Assembly (NCBI GenBank): GCA_965249835.1
Contig: CBDFMY010000003.1
Span: 744,001-808,000, forward strand
DNA: 64,000 bases
Direction: 5' to 3'
From: JAHRAW01 sp965249835
GTDB taxonomy: Bacteria > Pseudomonadota > Gammaproteobacteria > Arenicellales > Poriferihabitantaceae
A model generated the notes under the pieces. That model saw only the letters and a program-made list of their open reading frames with translations, was not told where the DNA came from and searched no databases. The translations under genes and the position numbers were made by a program. How positions within the stretch are numbered: position 1 is the stretch's first letter; every line of letters begins with the position of its first letter. This document shows positions 36,141-44,399 of the stretch, in pieces.

Positions 36141-36944
36141 TTACGCCTGAAGGTGACCTGCGGTAGCCGGACCCGCCGCCTTTAATAGTCCGGCTATGCT
36201 GGGCAACACGCTTTTCGTGTCGTCATTCTGGCTCGAAAAACCGGCGGCGAAGCCGCCGCTATTTGCGCGGCTACGCCGCGTCTGGATCCCCGCCTGCCGG
36301 CGAGGATGACGAATTATAAGTAATGGTGAATTGAGAGGACAAAGGCGAGTTGAGATGCCAAAGCACACGAGAGAAAAAGTCTGGCTACGCCAGAGCACGT
36401 TTTAGTGTCACGCTTTGCGTGACAATTATTTACCATTGTCCTCTCAAAAGGACTCATTGCCTTCCGACTTACCATTGTCCCCCAACCCGTCATTGCCCGG
36501 CTTGTTCCGGGCAATCCAGTTATTAAATCAGCGGCGTTAGCCGCTATCATTACCGGCGGCGAAGCCGCCGCTATTTGCGCGGCTACGCCGCGTCTGGATC
36601 CCCGCCTGCCGGCGAGGATGACGAATACTGATTCTTTCGTTATCACGCCCACAGAAGTTTTGCTATTTACTCTATTCTCCCAATCACCAGAGCGTGCAGG
36701 GACGCACGCTGGCGCGTGGAAACAGGATGTTTCCCCCGCGCCAAAAGGGGGGTGCGGGGGGTATCCCCCTCGCAAAGCGCGAGCACGCGCAAGCGAACCT
36801 TTGCATATCAGCCACAGGTTACTCGGCGGCGTAAGCCGCCGCCAATGCCCTTCGCATACCACTGTCGTTTGCGGCAAAGCCGCCGACCTTCCCGCTTTGG
36901 GCGATAATCCGCCCCATAATGAAAACCAGGCAAGCAGCCATGCG
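36141..36944. repeat. Dispersed palindromic intergenic repeats, patch B
   Basis: No gene in about 800 bp. The unit CGGCGGCGAAGCCGCCGCTA with GCGGCTACGCCGCG and CTGGATCCCCGCCTGCCGG occurs twice (36232-36312 and 36555-36625). Between the copies lies a segment with TTGAGAGGACAAAGG and its inverted counterpart GTCCTCTCAA. That segment recurs almost unchanged at 39980-40140. 36640-36900 holds further unrelated hairpins such as GCGTGC-AGGGAC-GCACGC. Confidence 0.75.
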
Positions 36945-37970
36945 TTATTCCAGCAACGCCAACACCACCACCGGACGCAACTCATTCAAGCAGTTCAGAT
37001 GATCGAGCGGACATTCCCGCTGGAAGCAAGGGCTACATTCCAAGCCAAGGGTAAGGCGGTCGCTTTTGTCGGTCAGCGGCGGGGTGAAGGCGTCGCTGGA
37101 CGAGCCGTAAATGGCGATCACATGGCAGCCAACGGCGGCCGCAATGTGCATCAGTCCGGAGTCGTTGGTGACCGCGTATTTCGCCAGCGACATCAAATCA
37201 ACCGCCTCGCCGAGGGTGGTGCGTCCGCAAAGATCGGCGCAGCGTCCCTGGCAAAGTCGGTTGATGTGCGCGGCGATTTCGCGGTCGTTTTTGGAGCCGA
37301 ACAACCACACCTGCCAGCCGCGCTGCAATTGCCGATTGGCGACTTCGGCAAAATGCTCGGCCGGCCAACGCTTTGCCGGACCGTATTCGGCGCCGGGGCA
37401 AAGCGCGATGACCGGCGCATCGGTGGCAAGCGCGAAGCGCGACGCGGTCTCGGCAACCATCGCCGGCTTCACCGCCAGTGCCGGTTGGGGGATGTCGTCC
37501 AGGCCCGGTGGCGCGGCTTGTTTGCGCATACCGAGCGCGGCGAATTGTTGCACATTGAGCGGCATCACCCGCTGGTCTATAACGCGAATATCGTTCAGCA
37601 ACCCCCGGCGTTGCTCGCCGAGATAGCCGGTGCGCTGCGGGATTTTCGCGAACCACGGCACCAGCGCCGACTTGAACGAATTCGGCATGACGATGGCGCG
37701 GTCAAAAACCATGCTGCGCAGTTGGCGTCCGAGTCGGTATCTCACGCGCAAACCCAACTCGCCATGCCCAAGCGGCAGACAAATCCGGTGCGCGACTTCC
37801 GGCATGCGCTCCAGTATCGGCATACTCCAGGCCGGTGCCAACACGGTAATTTCGTTATCAATCTGATTGGATTCAGACGCACGCTTCAGCACTTTAAACA
37901 AACTTTGCGCCATCACCATATCGCCGACCCATGCCGGACCGACAATCAGGGTTTTTTCATGGTTCGCCAT
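36945..37970 (-). CDS. waaF: ADP-heptose:LPS heptosyltransferase (WaaF-type)
   Basis: 341-residue GT9 enzyme that adds heptose to the lipopolysaccharide inner core at the inner membrane. The N-terminal IVGPAWVGDMVMAQSLFK, the central FDRAIVMPNSFKSALVPW and RTGYLGEQRRGLLND, and the C-terminal CPGAEYGPAKRWP and TNDSGLMHIAAA are characteristic. It overlaps the preceding kinase gene by 25 bp and ends the minus-strand LPS operon. Confidence 0.93.
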   Translation of the reverse strand: MANHEKTLIVGPAWVGDMVMAQSLFKVLKRASESNQIDNEITVLAPAWSMPILERMPEVAHRICLPLGHGELGLRVRYRLGRQLRSMVFDRAIVMPNSFKSALVPWFAKIPQRTGYLGEQRRGLLNDIRVIDQRVMPLNVQQFAALGMRKQAAPPGLDDIPQPALAVKPAMVAETASRFALATDAPVIALCPGAEYGPAKRWPAEHFAEVANRQLQRGWQVWLFGSKNDREIAAHINRLCQGRCADLCGRTTLGEAVDLMSLAKYAVTNDSGLMHIAAAVGCHVIAIYGSSSDAFTPPLTDKSDRLTLGLECSPCFQRECPLDHLNCLNELRPVVVLALLE

Positions 37971-38518
37971 GCGCTGGTCGTATGGTGTTTATCACTTAGT
38001 TCAAATACATCCGTGAAGCATTTCAATTGCGCCGGCTTGTTGCGCCAGTCGTGTAGAAAACGCCGACGATCTTTGCGATGTTTATGTATAAATATGCGCA
38101 ATGCGCCGGGGATTTTTGATCGGATCGGCGCGGAAAAATCCTGGGTTTGATCGAGATCAATCAGCGCGATGTCTTGCTCGGTGACCAACAAATTGTGCGC
38201 ATTCAAATCGCCATGGTAAATCCGCGCGCGGCGCATTTTTTCCAGCAACGCAACCAACCAACTCAATTCCAACTCGTTCGGTGGCTGATGCTGATACTTT
38301 TGCGCCGCCGTGGGGAACTGGTTGAACGCGCAAACAAAATAACTACCCAGCAGAAATGGCCCCCAGCGTTTTTCCACGAAAGCAATGGCGCCTGGTGTTT
38401 TGATGCCGCTGATTTTTAGCAGATGCGCGTTGCGCCAGGCAATGCGCGCCTTGCTGGTGCGCAAACAATATCGCAACCCGCGAACAATGGTCTTGCGGTT
38501 ATAGCGTTTAATAATCAC
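37946..38518 (-). CDS. LPS-core sugar kinase domain, out of frame with upstream glycosyltransferase at a poly-G run
   Basis: 190 residues if read from the GTG at 38518. It has the protein-kinase-like LPS kinase core (WaaP/InaA type): VIIKRYN with the lysine of strand 3, KRWGPFLLGSYFVCAFN, the catalytic loop YHGDLNAHNLL and LIDLDQTQDF for metal binding. Strands 1-2 of the N-lobe are encoded before the G24 run, at the end of the glycosyltransferase frame (ELISFFQNPDDW...TTVVRAKF). An intact kinase therefore exists only when the run is 3k+1 long. In the sequenced state the GTG overlaps the upstream TGA (GTGA), and any reinitiated product would lack the glycine loop. Confidence 0.85.
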   Translation of the reverse strand: MIIKRYNRKTIVRGLRYCLRTSKARIAWRNAHLLKISGIKTPGAIAFVEKRWGPFLLGSYFVCAFNQFPTAAQKYQHQPPNELELSWLVALLEKMRRARIYHGDLNAHNLLVTEQDIALIDLDQTQDFSAPIRSKIPGALRIFIHKHRKDRRRFLHDWRNKPAQLKCFTDVFELSDKHHTTSAWRTMKKP

Positions 38519-39519
38519 CCCCCCCCCCCCCCCCCCCCCCCGAATTTGGCACGCACCACGGTGGTGGAACGCCCATCTTTCACCATCTCGGCGCGCGCCA
38601 TCCAATCATCCGGATTTTGGAAAAACGAAATCAACTCAGCGCAATGATACTTGCGCATCCACACCGCCGTTTGATGCCAACTTTTATGCACCGCGATTTC
38701 ACTGCCAACGCGAAAACATTCGGCAAGATAACGATCCTTGCAACGCCGCCACTGGTGGTATCGCGCTTGCGCTTGCGCGCTATTTATATATGCCTTGATA
38801 TACTTGAAAAACACGCCGCTGGCGGCACACCAGGCAATTACCAAACCGCGCCAGCCGTCAAGGAAACCCAACTGCAGCGCATAACTTTTGGCGAAGGTAT
38901 AACCGGCGCGCAACACCACCAACGCGGGATGGAATACGCGCGCCTGCGGTGCCGCCAACTCGGAGTAATCCCGAATCTTGTCGATGCGAGCATTAAGATT
39001 GGCGGTAGTGTAATGATCGACTCCGCCGGCCAGCAGAATCTTTTTGCTATGCGCGTGCAGCACGATGCCTTCGTGTACTTTGGCTTGGGAAAATTCGTGC
39101 CGGCGACGATCAAACAAACGCGGAATGTGATCTCGCCCCAAGCCGCCACGCTTGATGTGTTTGCCCATGAAAAAATTACGCCGGTCAATTACGCCCAGGC
39201 GATTTTCATCGCCGTTGGTATCCCACAACGCCAGCGCATCGCACAGATCAACATCCGCAATTTCGTCCGAGTCGATCGAGAAAATCCAGTCGTGGGTGGC
39301 TTTGGTGACGGCATCTCTTTTCGCGTCTCCGAAGCCATTGAACTCGATTTCAAACACGCGCACATTGGCATATATCGCGGCCCGCGCGATGGTGTTATCG
39401 CTCGATCCAGTGTCGCACACCACGACTTCCTCGAAAACCGCCAACGCCTGCAAGCATTGATCTATGGTGCGCGCCGAATCGCAAGTAATCATCACCGCGC
39501 TGATGTTTGGAATTTTCAT
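38515..39519 (-). CDS. Glycosyltransferase family 2 (WaaE-like) with kinase N-lobe tail ending in poly-glycine
   Basis: 334 residues. GT-A domain (about 1-235): ISAVMITCDSARTIDQCLQ, VCDTGSSDNT, FSIDSDEIAD (the DxD), and a LAGGVDHYT segment. After about residue 240 comes a piece homologous to the N-terminus of the kinase at 40.4-41.2 kb (KDRYLAECF..SEIAVHKSW..CAELISFFQNPD..TTVVRAKF), then eight glycines from G24 and a stop. In another phase it would continue into the kinase to give a bifunctional transferase-kinase. It is preceded by a terminator, so it probably has its own promoter. Confidence 0.85.
   Translation of the reverse strand: MKIPNISAVMITCDSARTIDQCLQALAVFEEVVVCDTGSSDNTIARAAIYANVRVFEIEFNGFGDAKRDAVTKATHDWIFSIDSDEIADVDLCDALALWDTNGDENRLGVIDRRNFFMGKHIKRGGLGRDHIPRLFDRRRHEFSQAKVHEGIVLHAHSKKILLAGGVDHYTTANLNARIDKIRDYSELAAPQARVFHPALVVLRAGYTFAKSYALQLGFLDGWRGLVIAWCAASGVFFKYIKAYINSAQAQARYHQWRRCKDRYLAECFRVGSEIAVHKSWHQTAVWMRKYHCAELISFFQNPDDWMARAEMVKDGRSTTVVRAKFGGGGGGGG
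38518..38541 (-). repeat. G24 homopolymer, candidate phase-variation switch 1
   Basis: 24 consecutive G on the minus strand between codons for AKF and VIIKRY. With 24 G the frame meets TGA immediately. With 22 or 25 G the transferase and kinase frames fuse. Such a run must be highly slippage-prone, and its length in an assembly is uncertain. Confidence 0.9.
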
Positions 39520-39567
39520 GTTCTTGAATAAACTTCCCTACTCGTTTTGCGTTTAGTTTACCACGCC

Positions 39568-39599
39568 ATAAAAAGAGGTATCCGGGGTGGCCGGATACC
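39568..39599 (-). terminator. Rho-independent terminator between the two kinase loci
   Basis: On the minus strand the stem GGTATCCGG-CCACC-CCGGATACC is followed by TCTTTTTAT. It would stop transcription arriving from the kinase locus at 40.4 kb before the glycosyltransferase at 39519. Confidence 0.72.
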
Positions 39600-40240
39600 T
39601 TATATTGTGTCATTTCTGCTAAAGCAGAAATGACGGCGTATTTAACTGGATTCCTGCTTCCGCAGGAATGACGGTCCGGGGCAAATGACGACAAGGGGCA
39701 AAGACGGGCTACGCGCAATTTCGCTCCCGCGCGAACTGTCCTGCACCGTATTTCAACTTAGCCCGTCATTCCCGCCGGCAGGCGGGAATCCAGAGTGGCG
39801 GCGTTAGCCGCCGGGACGCGCTCATACAGTAGCGGTAAGCAACAAACACCATCGCCTTGCCGTCATTCTCGCATCGAACGGCGCGGCTTCGCCGCAAAGG
39901 AGTCCGGCTACGCCGGACGGCATATTCCACTGGATTGCCCGGCCAATAATAATATGGGCCGGGCAATGACAAATGATAGGCAATGGTGAATTGAGAGGAC
40001 AAAGGCGAGTTGAGAGGCCAAAGCACACGAGAGAAAATGTCCGGCTACGCCAGAGCACGTTTTAGTGTCACGCTTTGCGAGACACTTATTTACCATTGTC
40101 CTCTCAAAAGGACTTATTGCCTGCCGATTCACCATTGTCCCCCCAGCCCGTCATTCTCGCCGCAGGCGGGAATCCAGTTAAATATGTCGTCCGGCGTAGC
40201 CGGACTCCTTTGAAAGAGTGTGAGTCTCGCTTCAATATGC
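39600..40240. repeat. Dispersed palindromic intergenic repeats, patch C
   Basis: No gene in about 640 bp. It contains TCATTTCTGC-TAAA-GCAGAAATGA, CCTGCTTCCGCAGG and CGGCGTTAGCCGCCG, plus a segment at about 39975-40130 nearly identical to 36320-36470 in patch B (GGTGAATTGAGAGGACAAAG to CCATTGTCCTCTCAAAAGGA). Followed by about 100 bp of AT-rich sequence without recognisable content up to the kinase stop at 40356. Confidence 0.75.
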
Positions 40241-40355
40241 GCCACGAAAATAGGTGTCAATATCTGCTAAAATCTATCCGAAATCACCGCTTAAAGTATC
40301 TTGAACCTAAAGTAATTATTTAGTTCAGCCAACTTGCGGGCAAAGTGCCAATTTC

Positions 40356-40880
40356 CTAATTTTTGCCAAAAACTTCGGAAAAACATTGTAACTGTTCTGG
40401 TTTGCTCTTCCAATCACGCAAAAACCTGCTTTTGTCTTTGCGGTGTTGGCACAAAAACTGGTGCGAGGTTTTCGATGAAAAATCTTTCACCGAATTAATG
40501 TCAATGGCTATTATTCCGTCATCACTTATCAATATATTATCCGCATGGAAATCGCGGTAGTAAATCTGCGCCAGAAATAATGTTTCCAGCAGTTTTTTGA
40601 ACCAGATAATCTCTTGTTTGGTTGGCAGTTGATACTGGTATTTCTCCGCCGCTGTTGGAAAATCATTGAACGCACAAACATAATAAGAATCCAAACGAAA
40701 TGGCCCCCAGCGTTTTTCCACGAAAGCATATGGGGCTGGCGTTGCGATGCCACTAAATAGCAGTAGATGAGCATTTTTCCAGCAACTGCGTGCTTTGGTT
40801 GCACGCAGGCTATGCCGCAATTTGCGGAAAATAGTTTTTGTGTTAGCGTGTTTAATAGCCGCCTTGTAGCGTTTAATCAC
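40356..40880 (-). CDS. LPS-core sugar kinase, C-terminal part (second locus), out of frame at poly-G
   Basis: 174 residues if read from the GTG at 40880. Paralogous to the kinase at 38 kb: VIKRYKAAIK, KRWGPFRLDSYYVCAFNDFPTAAEKYQYQLP, catalytic loop YRDFHADNIL and AIDINSVKDF. The catalytic-loop residue before RD is Tyr rather than His. The N-terminal part of the same kinase is the 93-residue frame at 40873-41154. The two frames join if the G-run is 13 or 16 instead of 14. Confidence 0.82.
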   Translation of the reverse strand: MIKRYKAAIKHANTKTIFRKLRHSLRATKARSCWKNAHLLLFSGIATPAPYAFVEKRWGPFRLDSYYVCAFNDFPTAAEKYQYQLPTKQEIIWFKKLLETLFLAQIYYRDFHADNILISDDGIIAIDINSVKDFSSKTSHQFLCQHRKDKSRFLRDWKSKPEQLQCFSEVFGKN

Positions 40881-41154
40881 TACCCCCCCCCCCCCCGAAT
40901 TTCGCGTACACGACCGTGGTCAAACCATCGTCTTTCATCATAACGCCGCCTTCAATCCATGCGTCCGGATTTTGCAAAAAAGAAATCAGCTCAGCGCAAT
41001 AATGCGCGCGCACCCACACCGCCACTTGACGCCAACCCTTGTGCGTCTCAATTTCACTGCTATTGCGAAAGCATTGCTTGAGATAGTAATCTTTATGCTG
41101 TCGCCATTTCTTGCTACCGAGCCGTCCGGCGGTTTTTGGTGCGGTGTTCATCAA
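40873..41154 (-). CDS. LPS-core sugar kinase, N-terminal part (second locus), terminated after poly-G
   Basis: 93 residues. KKWRQHKDYYLKQCF..SEIETHKGWRQVAVWVRAHYCAELISFLQNPDAW..TTVVYAKF matches the tail of the glycosyltransferase at 38.5-39.5 kb. With G14 it ends GGGGGSD-stop instead of continuing into the kinase. Its ATG overlaps the TAA of the preceding glycosyltransferase fragment by 4 bp, so it is coupled to the same transcript. Confidence 0.8.
   Translation of the reverse strand: MMNTAPKTAGRLGSKKWRQHKDYYLKQCFRNSSEIETHKGWRQVAVWVRAHYCAELISFLQNPDAWIEGGVMMKDDGLTTVVYAKFGGGGGSD
40883..40896 (-). repeat. G14 homopolymer, candidate phase-variation switch 2
   Basis: 14 consecutive G on the minus strand at exactly the same protein position (after AKF) as the G24 run at 38.5 kb. 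The frame rule is also the same: a length of 3k+1 gives an intact kinase. The sequenced length is off. Confidence 0.9.
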
Positions 41155-41217
41155 TAACCATCCATCTCCCGATACGGTTCATATCTCCCCGGTCCGAATA
41201 AACTCATCGGATACGCC
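41149..41217. repeat. Direct repeat DR-1a flanking the ATPase/nuclease block
   Basis: 69 bp, one mismatch to 43487-43555. It encodes the C-terminus AYPMSLFGPGRYEPYREMDGY of a glycosyltransferase and the first bases of the next gene. Confidence 0.9.
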
Positions 41218-41393
41218 GCGGCGTTGATGAACGACTTGACGCCACGCCAGCGTTGACCGGGCAGGAATATCGCGAACGGCAACAGGACAACGCCTTTGAC
41301 AAAATAAAACAACGCGCCGGCCAGGATGTGCGTCGCCGGTTTTGCGTTGTTGATGCGGAACAGATACGTGGCGATGCTTGCAGAAATCAGCAT
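41151..41393 (-). pseudogene. Glycosyltransferase C-terminal fragment
   Basis: 80 residues from an ATG at 41393. KPATHILAGALFYFVKGVVLLPFAIFLPGQRW..FGPGRYEPYREMDGY corresponds to the last ~70 residues of the glycosyltransferase at 43.5-44.4 kb, which in that gene follow a full GT-A domain. No transferase domain is present here. I read it as the residue of a gene whose front was lost or replaced when the ATPase/nuclease block entered. Confidence 0.75.
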
Positions 41394-41415
41394 AATTTAT
41401 TAACAAACTGGAACC

Positions 41416-41880
41416 TTAAGAAATGCAAATTTTCGGCAATGCTTGCTTGTTTTTAATATGATAGATATGTTTCGTTTTATTACGCAATGAAATCTTTTCG
41501 GTGGTTAATTTTCTGCGCGCTGATGGGCTAACGCCTTTGGAAACCCAAACGGGCATAAAATCGAATGCAGAACAATCAAGAGCGGGATCGTTATTCAGAA
41601 AAGTACAGACAAAAGTGGCACCACCTTGTAATTGTGCTTTTACTTTCGTTACATCAGAGATGTTAGTTTTTCTTTCTACCAGATAAATACCAGTGATGTT
41701 TTGGTTTATATTGAAAAAGATAAATTCATCACATCGTTTTCCAGTAGCATTTCGCTGCATACGAAAAATACAATCCACACAAAAAACAACAGGTCTTGTT
41801 ACATTTTTCAGTTGGTATTCTGATGGAGGTTGAATTGCGCAACTTGTATGCCTCGCACAAAATTCCTGCTTAATCATCAT
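41416..41880 (-). CDS. Putative PD-(D/E)XK-type nuclease partner of the ATPase
   Basis: 154 residues, AT-rich, unrecognised. Cys/His-rich N-terminal half (FCARHTSC..FCVDCIF). Then CDEFIFFNINQNITGIYLVERKT (about residues 50-72), where an Asp followed after a strand by E-R-K resembles a PD-(D/E)XK nuclease core. A downstream KAQLQGGA could carry the usual Gln. The start overlaps the ATPase stop by 11 bp, so the two proteins are made together. A nuclease effector role is inferred from motif and pairing only. Confidence 0.6.
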   Translation of the reverse strand: MMIKQEFCARHTSCAIQPPSEYQLKNVTRPVVFCVDCIFRMQRNATGKRCDEFIFFNINQNITGIYLVERKTNISDVTKVKAQLQGGATFVCTFLNNDPALDCSAFDFMPVWVSKGVSPSARRKLTTEKISLRNKTKHIYHIKNKQALPKICIS

Positions 41881-43390
41881 TGTTATCCCTTTCGTCTAGC
41901 AGGCTAATTGTCCGATTATACAAAGCGGAAGAAACCTCTAAATGGTCTTTGGTTAAAATGCCGGTTTCACGATCAAACTGGATTTTCTTGACGGCGGTAT
42001 TTTTGTACTTGCTTCTTCTTGGCTGATTAAATAAATAAACAGAAATTTTTTCTTTGTTTAGTGTTTGTCCGTTAATTTCAGTACTCGATAGTTTGGCTTG
42101 CTTGTTTTCTTTAGCGTTACGTATATCCGCCGCGAGTATACAATTGCCGATTTGCTCCAATATGTTGTCGCTATGGGTGGTGATTAATACATGAACACCA
42201 GCATTGACCAACTGCACTAGAATATTGGATATTTCCACTTGTGCGGCGGGGTGCAGATGGGCTTCCGGCTCTTCAACAATAAATAGATCGTCGCAATTAA
42301 CATGGTGACGAGCGAATAAAGAAACGGGTGCTAGTTCTGAAACCATGGATGACACGCTCATTAACGGCAAATCATGTTTTTTTCCATCGCTTTCAAACGC
42401 ATAGCGGAAATCCGGGTAACGCGTCTCAGACATTTGCACATTTATTTCCCCCCCCATGATTTTTTTCTCTATTCCCTTGCCAATTTCATCAATTTTCTTC
42501 CTCTGTTTTTTTCGATCGTGATTATAAAGAGATTTTCGATAAAATCCATATCTTCTTTGAAATCTTCTATCAGCAATGGAGACATCCATGTTAATTAATT
42601 TTTGCATGAAATCCGATAAAACGCCGTTAAAAAGTGGAATGGGTGGTACTTTGCTTAGCCCTGCCATTGGAGCGCGCTCAATTAAAGCACTGACAAGGGT
42701 GCGGTGACTCTGCATGATACCACCACGGATTGCAGGCAAATAATGAGGAACAGTGTGTGCACTAATCCCTTCTTCTTTGTCTAATAAAGAAGTAGAAAAG
42801 TGCTTGTCTAGTATCTCTGCATAATAGCGCTGTATAATATGCCGATGGAATATGGCTCTTTCATCTGGCTCTTCCTCATCAAAACGATCTTTAATAATTC
42901 TTAACAAATCGTTGTTTATCAATGTGCGCAGTTCCGATTTTTTTTCATCAGTTAACTTACTATTGTCTGGAGAAGATAAATCTAAAATAAGTTGGTTTTT
43001 GCTGTCAGATATTACGATGGAGATTTTTCCATTTTCGTTCATCATCATCTTTCTTCCCTCTTCACCGAAACAGTAAACAAACTGCTCTTTCCAGGAGGCG
43101 CTGAAAATGTTTGCCCATAGAAGAAAGCGTTTTTCTATTTCTTTTAATGTGACTTGATTTTTTTGTAAACTGGCTAAATCCGATTTCTCCCCCTTATCCA
43201 TTTCCCTTCGAATTTTATAATGCATGTTCTCCCATATATCGCCGTCATCCCCAAACACTTTGATAATTGAATAAATCAATATCGCTAGGTAGGATTTTCC
43301 CGTATTACTGGGGCCGACAAAAACAGTCATAGGTTTAACATCCACCTCTGCTTTACGAATCGGCCCGAAATTTTTCACAATAAGTTTCAT
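41870..43390 (-). CDS. AAA/ABC-type ATPase (OLD/RecF-like) of a putative defence module
   Basis: 506 residues from the ATG at 43390, which has a strong GGGAGG site. The Walker A GPSNTGKSYLA is at about residues 26-36. A long variable helical insert occupies the middle. The C-terminal Walker B/D-loop DLFIVEEPEAHLHPAAQ and switch LITTHSDNIL are typical of OLD, RecF and PtuA-like ATPases that work with nucleases in phage defence. AT-rich against a GC-rich LPS locus, therefore probably acquired. Confidence 0.82.
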   Translation of the reverse strand: MKLIVKNFGPIRKAEVDVKPMTVFVGPSNTGKSYLAILIYSIIKVFGDDGDIWENMHYKIRREMDKGEKSDLASLQKNQVTLKEIEKRFLLWANIFSASWKEQFVYCFGEEGRKMMMNENGKISIVISDSKNQLILDLSSPDNSKLTDEKKSELRTLINNDLLRIIKDRFDEEEPDERAIFHRHIIQRYYAEILDKHFSTSLLDKEEGISAHTVPHYLPAIRGGIMQSHRTLVSALIERAPMAGLSKVPPIPLFNGVLSDFMQKLINMDVSIADRRFQRRYGFYRKSLYNHDRKKQRKKIDEIGKGIEKKIMGGEINVQMSETRYPDFRYAFESDGKKHDLPLMSVSSMVSELAPVSLFARHHVNCDDLFIVEEPEAHLHPAAQVEISNILVQLVNAGVHVLITTHSDNILEQIGNCILAADIRNAKENKQAKLSSTEINGQTLNKEKISVYLFNQPRRSKYKNTAVKKIQFDRETGILTKDHLEVSSALYNRTISLLDERDNNDD

Positions 43391-43486
43391 TTCATTTCCT
43401 CCCGTGTTTGATGCGCTGTAGTATAAATCAGAAAATACGAGAGATGCAATCCACATGGTTTCATGTCATCACCCAGCCGTCCGCGC

Positions 43487-43555
43487 CATCAATAACCATC
43501 CATCTTCCGATACGGTTCATATCTCCCCGGTCCGAATAAACTCATCGGATACGCC
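43487..43555. repeat. Direct repeat DR-1b flanking the ATPase/nuclease block
   Basis: 69-bp partner of 41149-41217 in the same orientation, forming the 3' end of the glycosyltransferase at 43.5-44.4 kb. Just downstream a short MARTAG-stop remnant resembles the beginning of the kinase gene that follows the other copy. Confidence 0.88.
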
Positions 43556-44399
43556 ACGCTTTTCAGGAATGATTTTCCACAACGCAAACGTTGTTCGATG
43601 GAGAAAATAGCAAACGGTAACAATACGACACCTTTGATGAAGTAAAAAACCGCTTCAACCAGAATGTGCGTTGCCGGTTTTTGTTTTTTGGTTCGGTTGG
43701 CGTAAGTAAGCACACGAACACGATTATAGTGACGCCTGAGGGTGAACCACCCCCCCTTGATGATGGCCGCGCGCCTCGGCCGGTGCGGTGTCGGGATTGG
43801 CTATCCACGCATTCGCTTTGCAACGCGGGTCGGCGATGAACTGCGCGCCGGCAGCGATGGCACGCTTGCCAAAATCCGTGTCTCCGCCGCCGGTTAAGTT
43901 AAACAACGGGTCATAGCGAATCTTAAGATTGCGGTAAATGCGCGCCGAGATGATGATGTTTCTGGATGGCAGTGGTGGGTTCTTTACCGCTTTATATTCG
44001 CCGTGCGCAGGACCAACGGCATCACCGCCGGTTTCCCGAATAACCGTGTATAAATCTGTCAACCAGGTCGCGCTCACCGGTCCCTCATCGTCATCAGTGC
44101 TGGCGATGTAGTCGGCGCCGATTTTGATTGCGTAGTCGAACAGATGATTACGAATGTTGCTGTGTCCGCGTTCGGCGCACACGCGGTAATTCACTGGAAA
44201 AGGCGCATTGCAAGCAAACTCTTCCACGACTTCGCGCGCTTTCATCTTTGTCGTTATCGGCAACGACCATACGCACCTCGACGTTTTCGGGAAGCGCGCT
44301 CTCGCCGATGGATTGCAAACATATCGCCAGCATCCGTGGACGCATACAGGTCGGTATGCCAATCAGTATCAGCGGTTGCGGTGCTTTGGCGCGATTCAT
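43489..44399 (-). pseudogene. Glycosyltransferase family 2, two frame breaks (possibly phase-variable)
   Basis: Reads as one GT-A protein only across three frames. MNRAKAPQPLILIGIPTCMRPRM..VVADNDKDESAR (to about 44233) is followed by REVVEEFACNAPFPV..STDDDEGPVSATWLTDLY..GGGDTDFGKRA (to about 43757), then WFTLRRHYNRVRVLTYANRT..GPGRYEPYRKMDGY. The first break is at a GCGCGC stretch near 44238 (two bases short); the second is at a run of seven G (43750-43756) where six or nine would be in frame. Its ATG overlaps the stop of the preceding transferase (ATGA). Confidence 0.8.

Noticed and set aside
36700..36900. CRISPR-like array from the repeated palindromes near the LPS locus
   Set aside because: Spacing is irregular, repeats are GC palindromes of differing sequence and there are no cas genes; REP-type repeats explain them.
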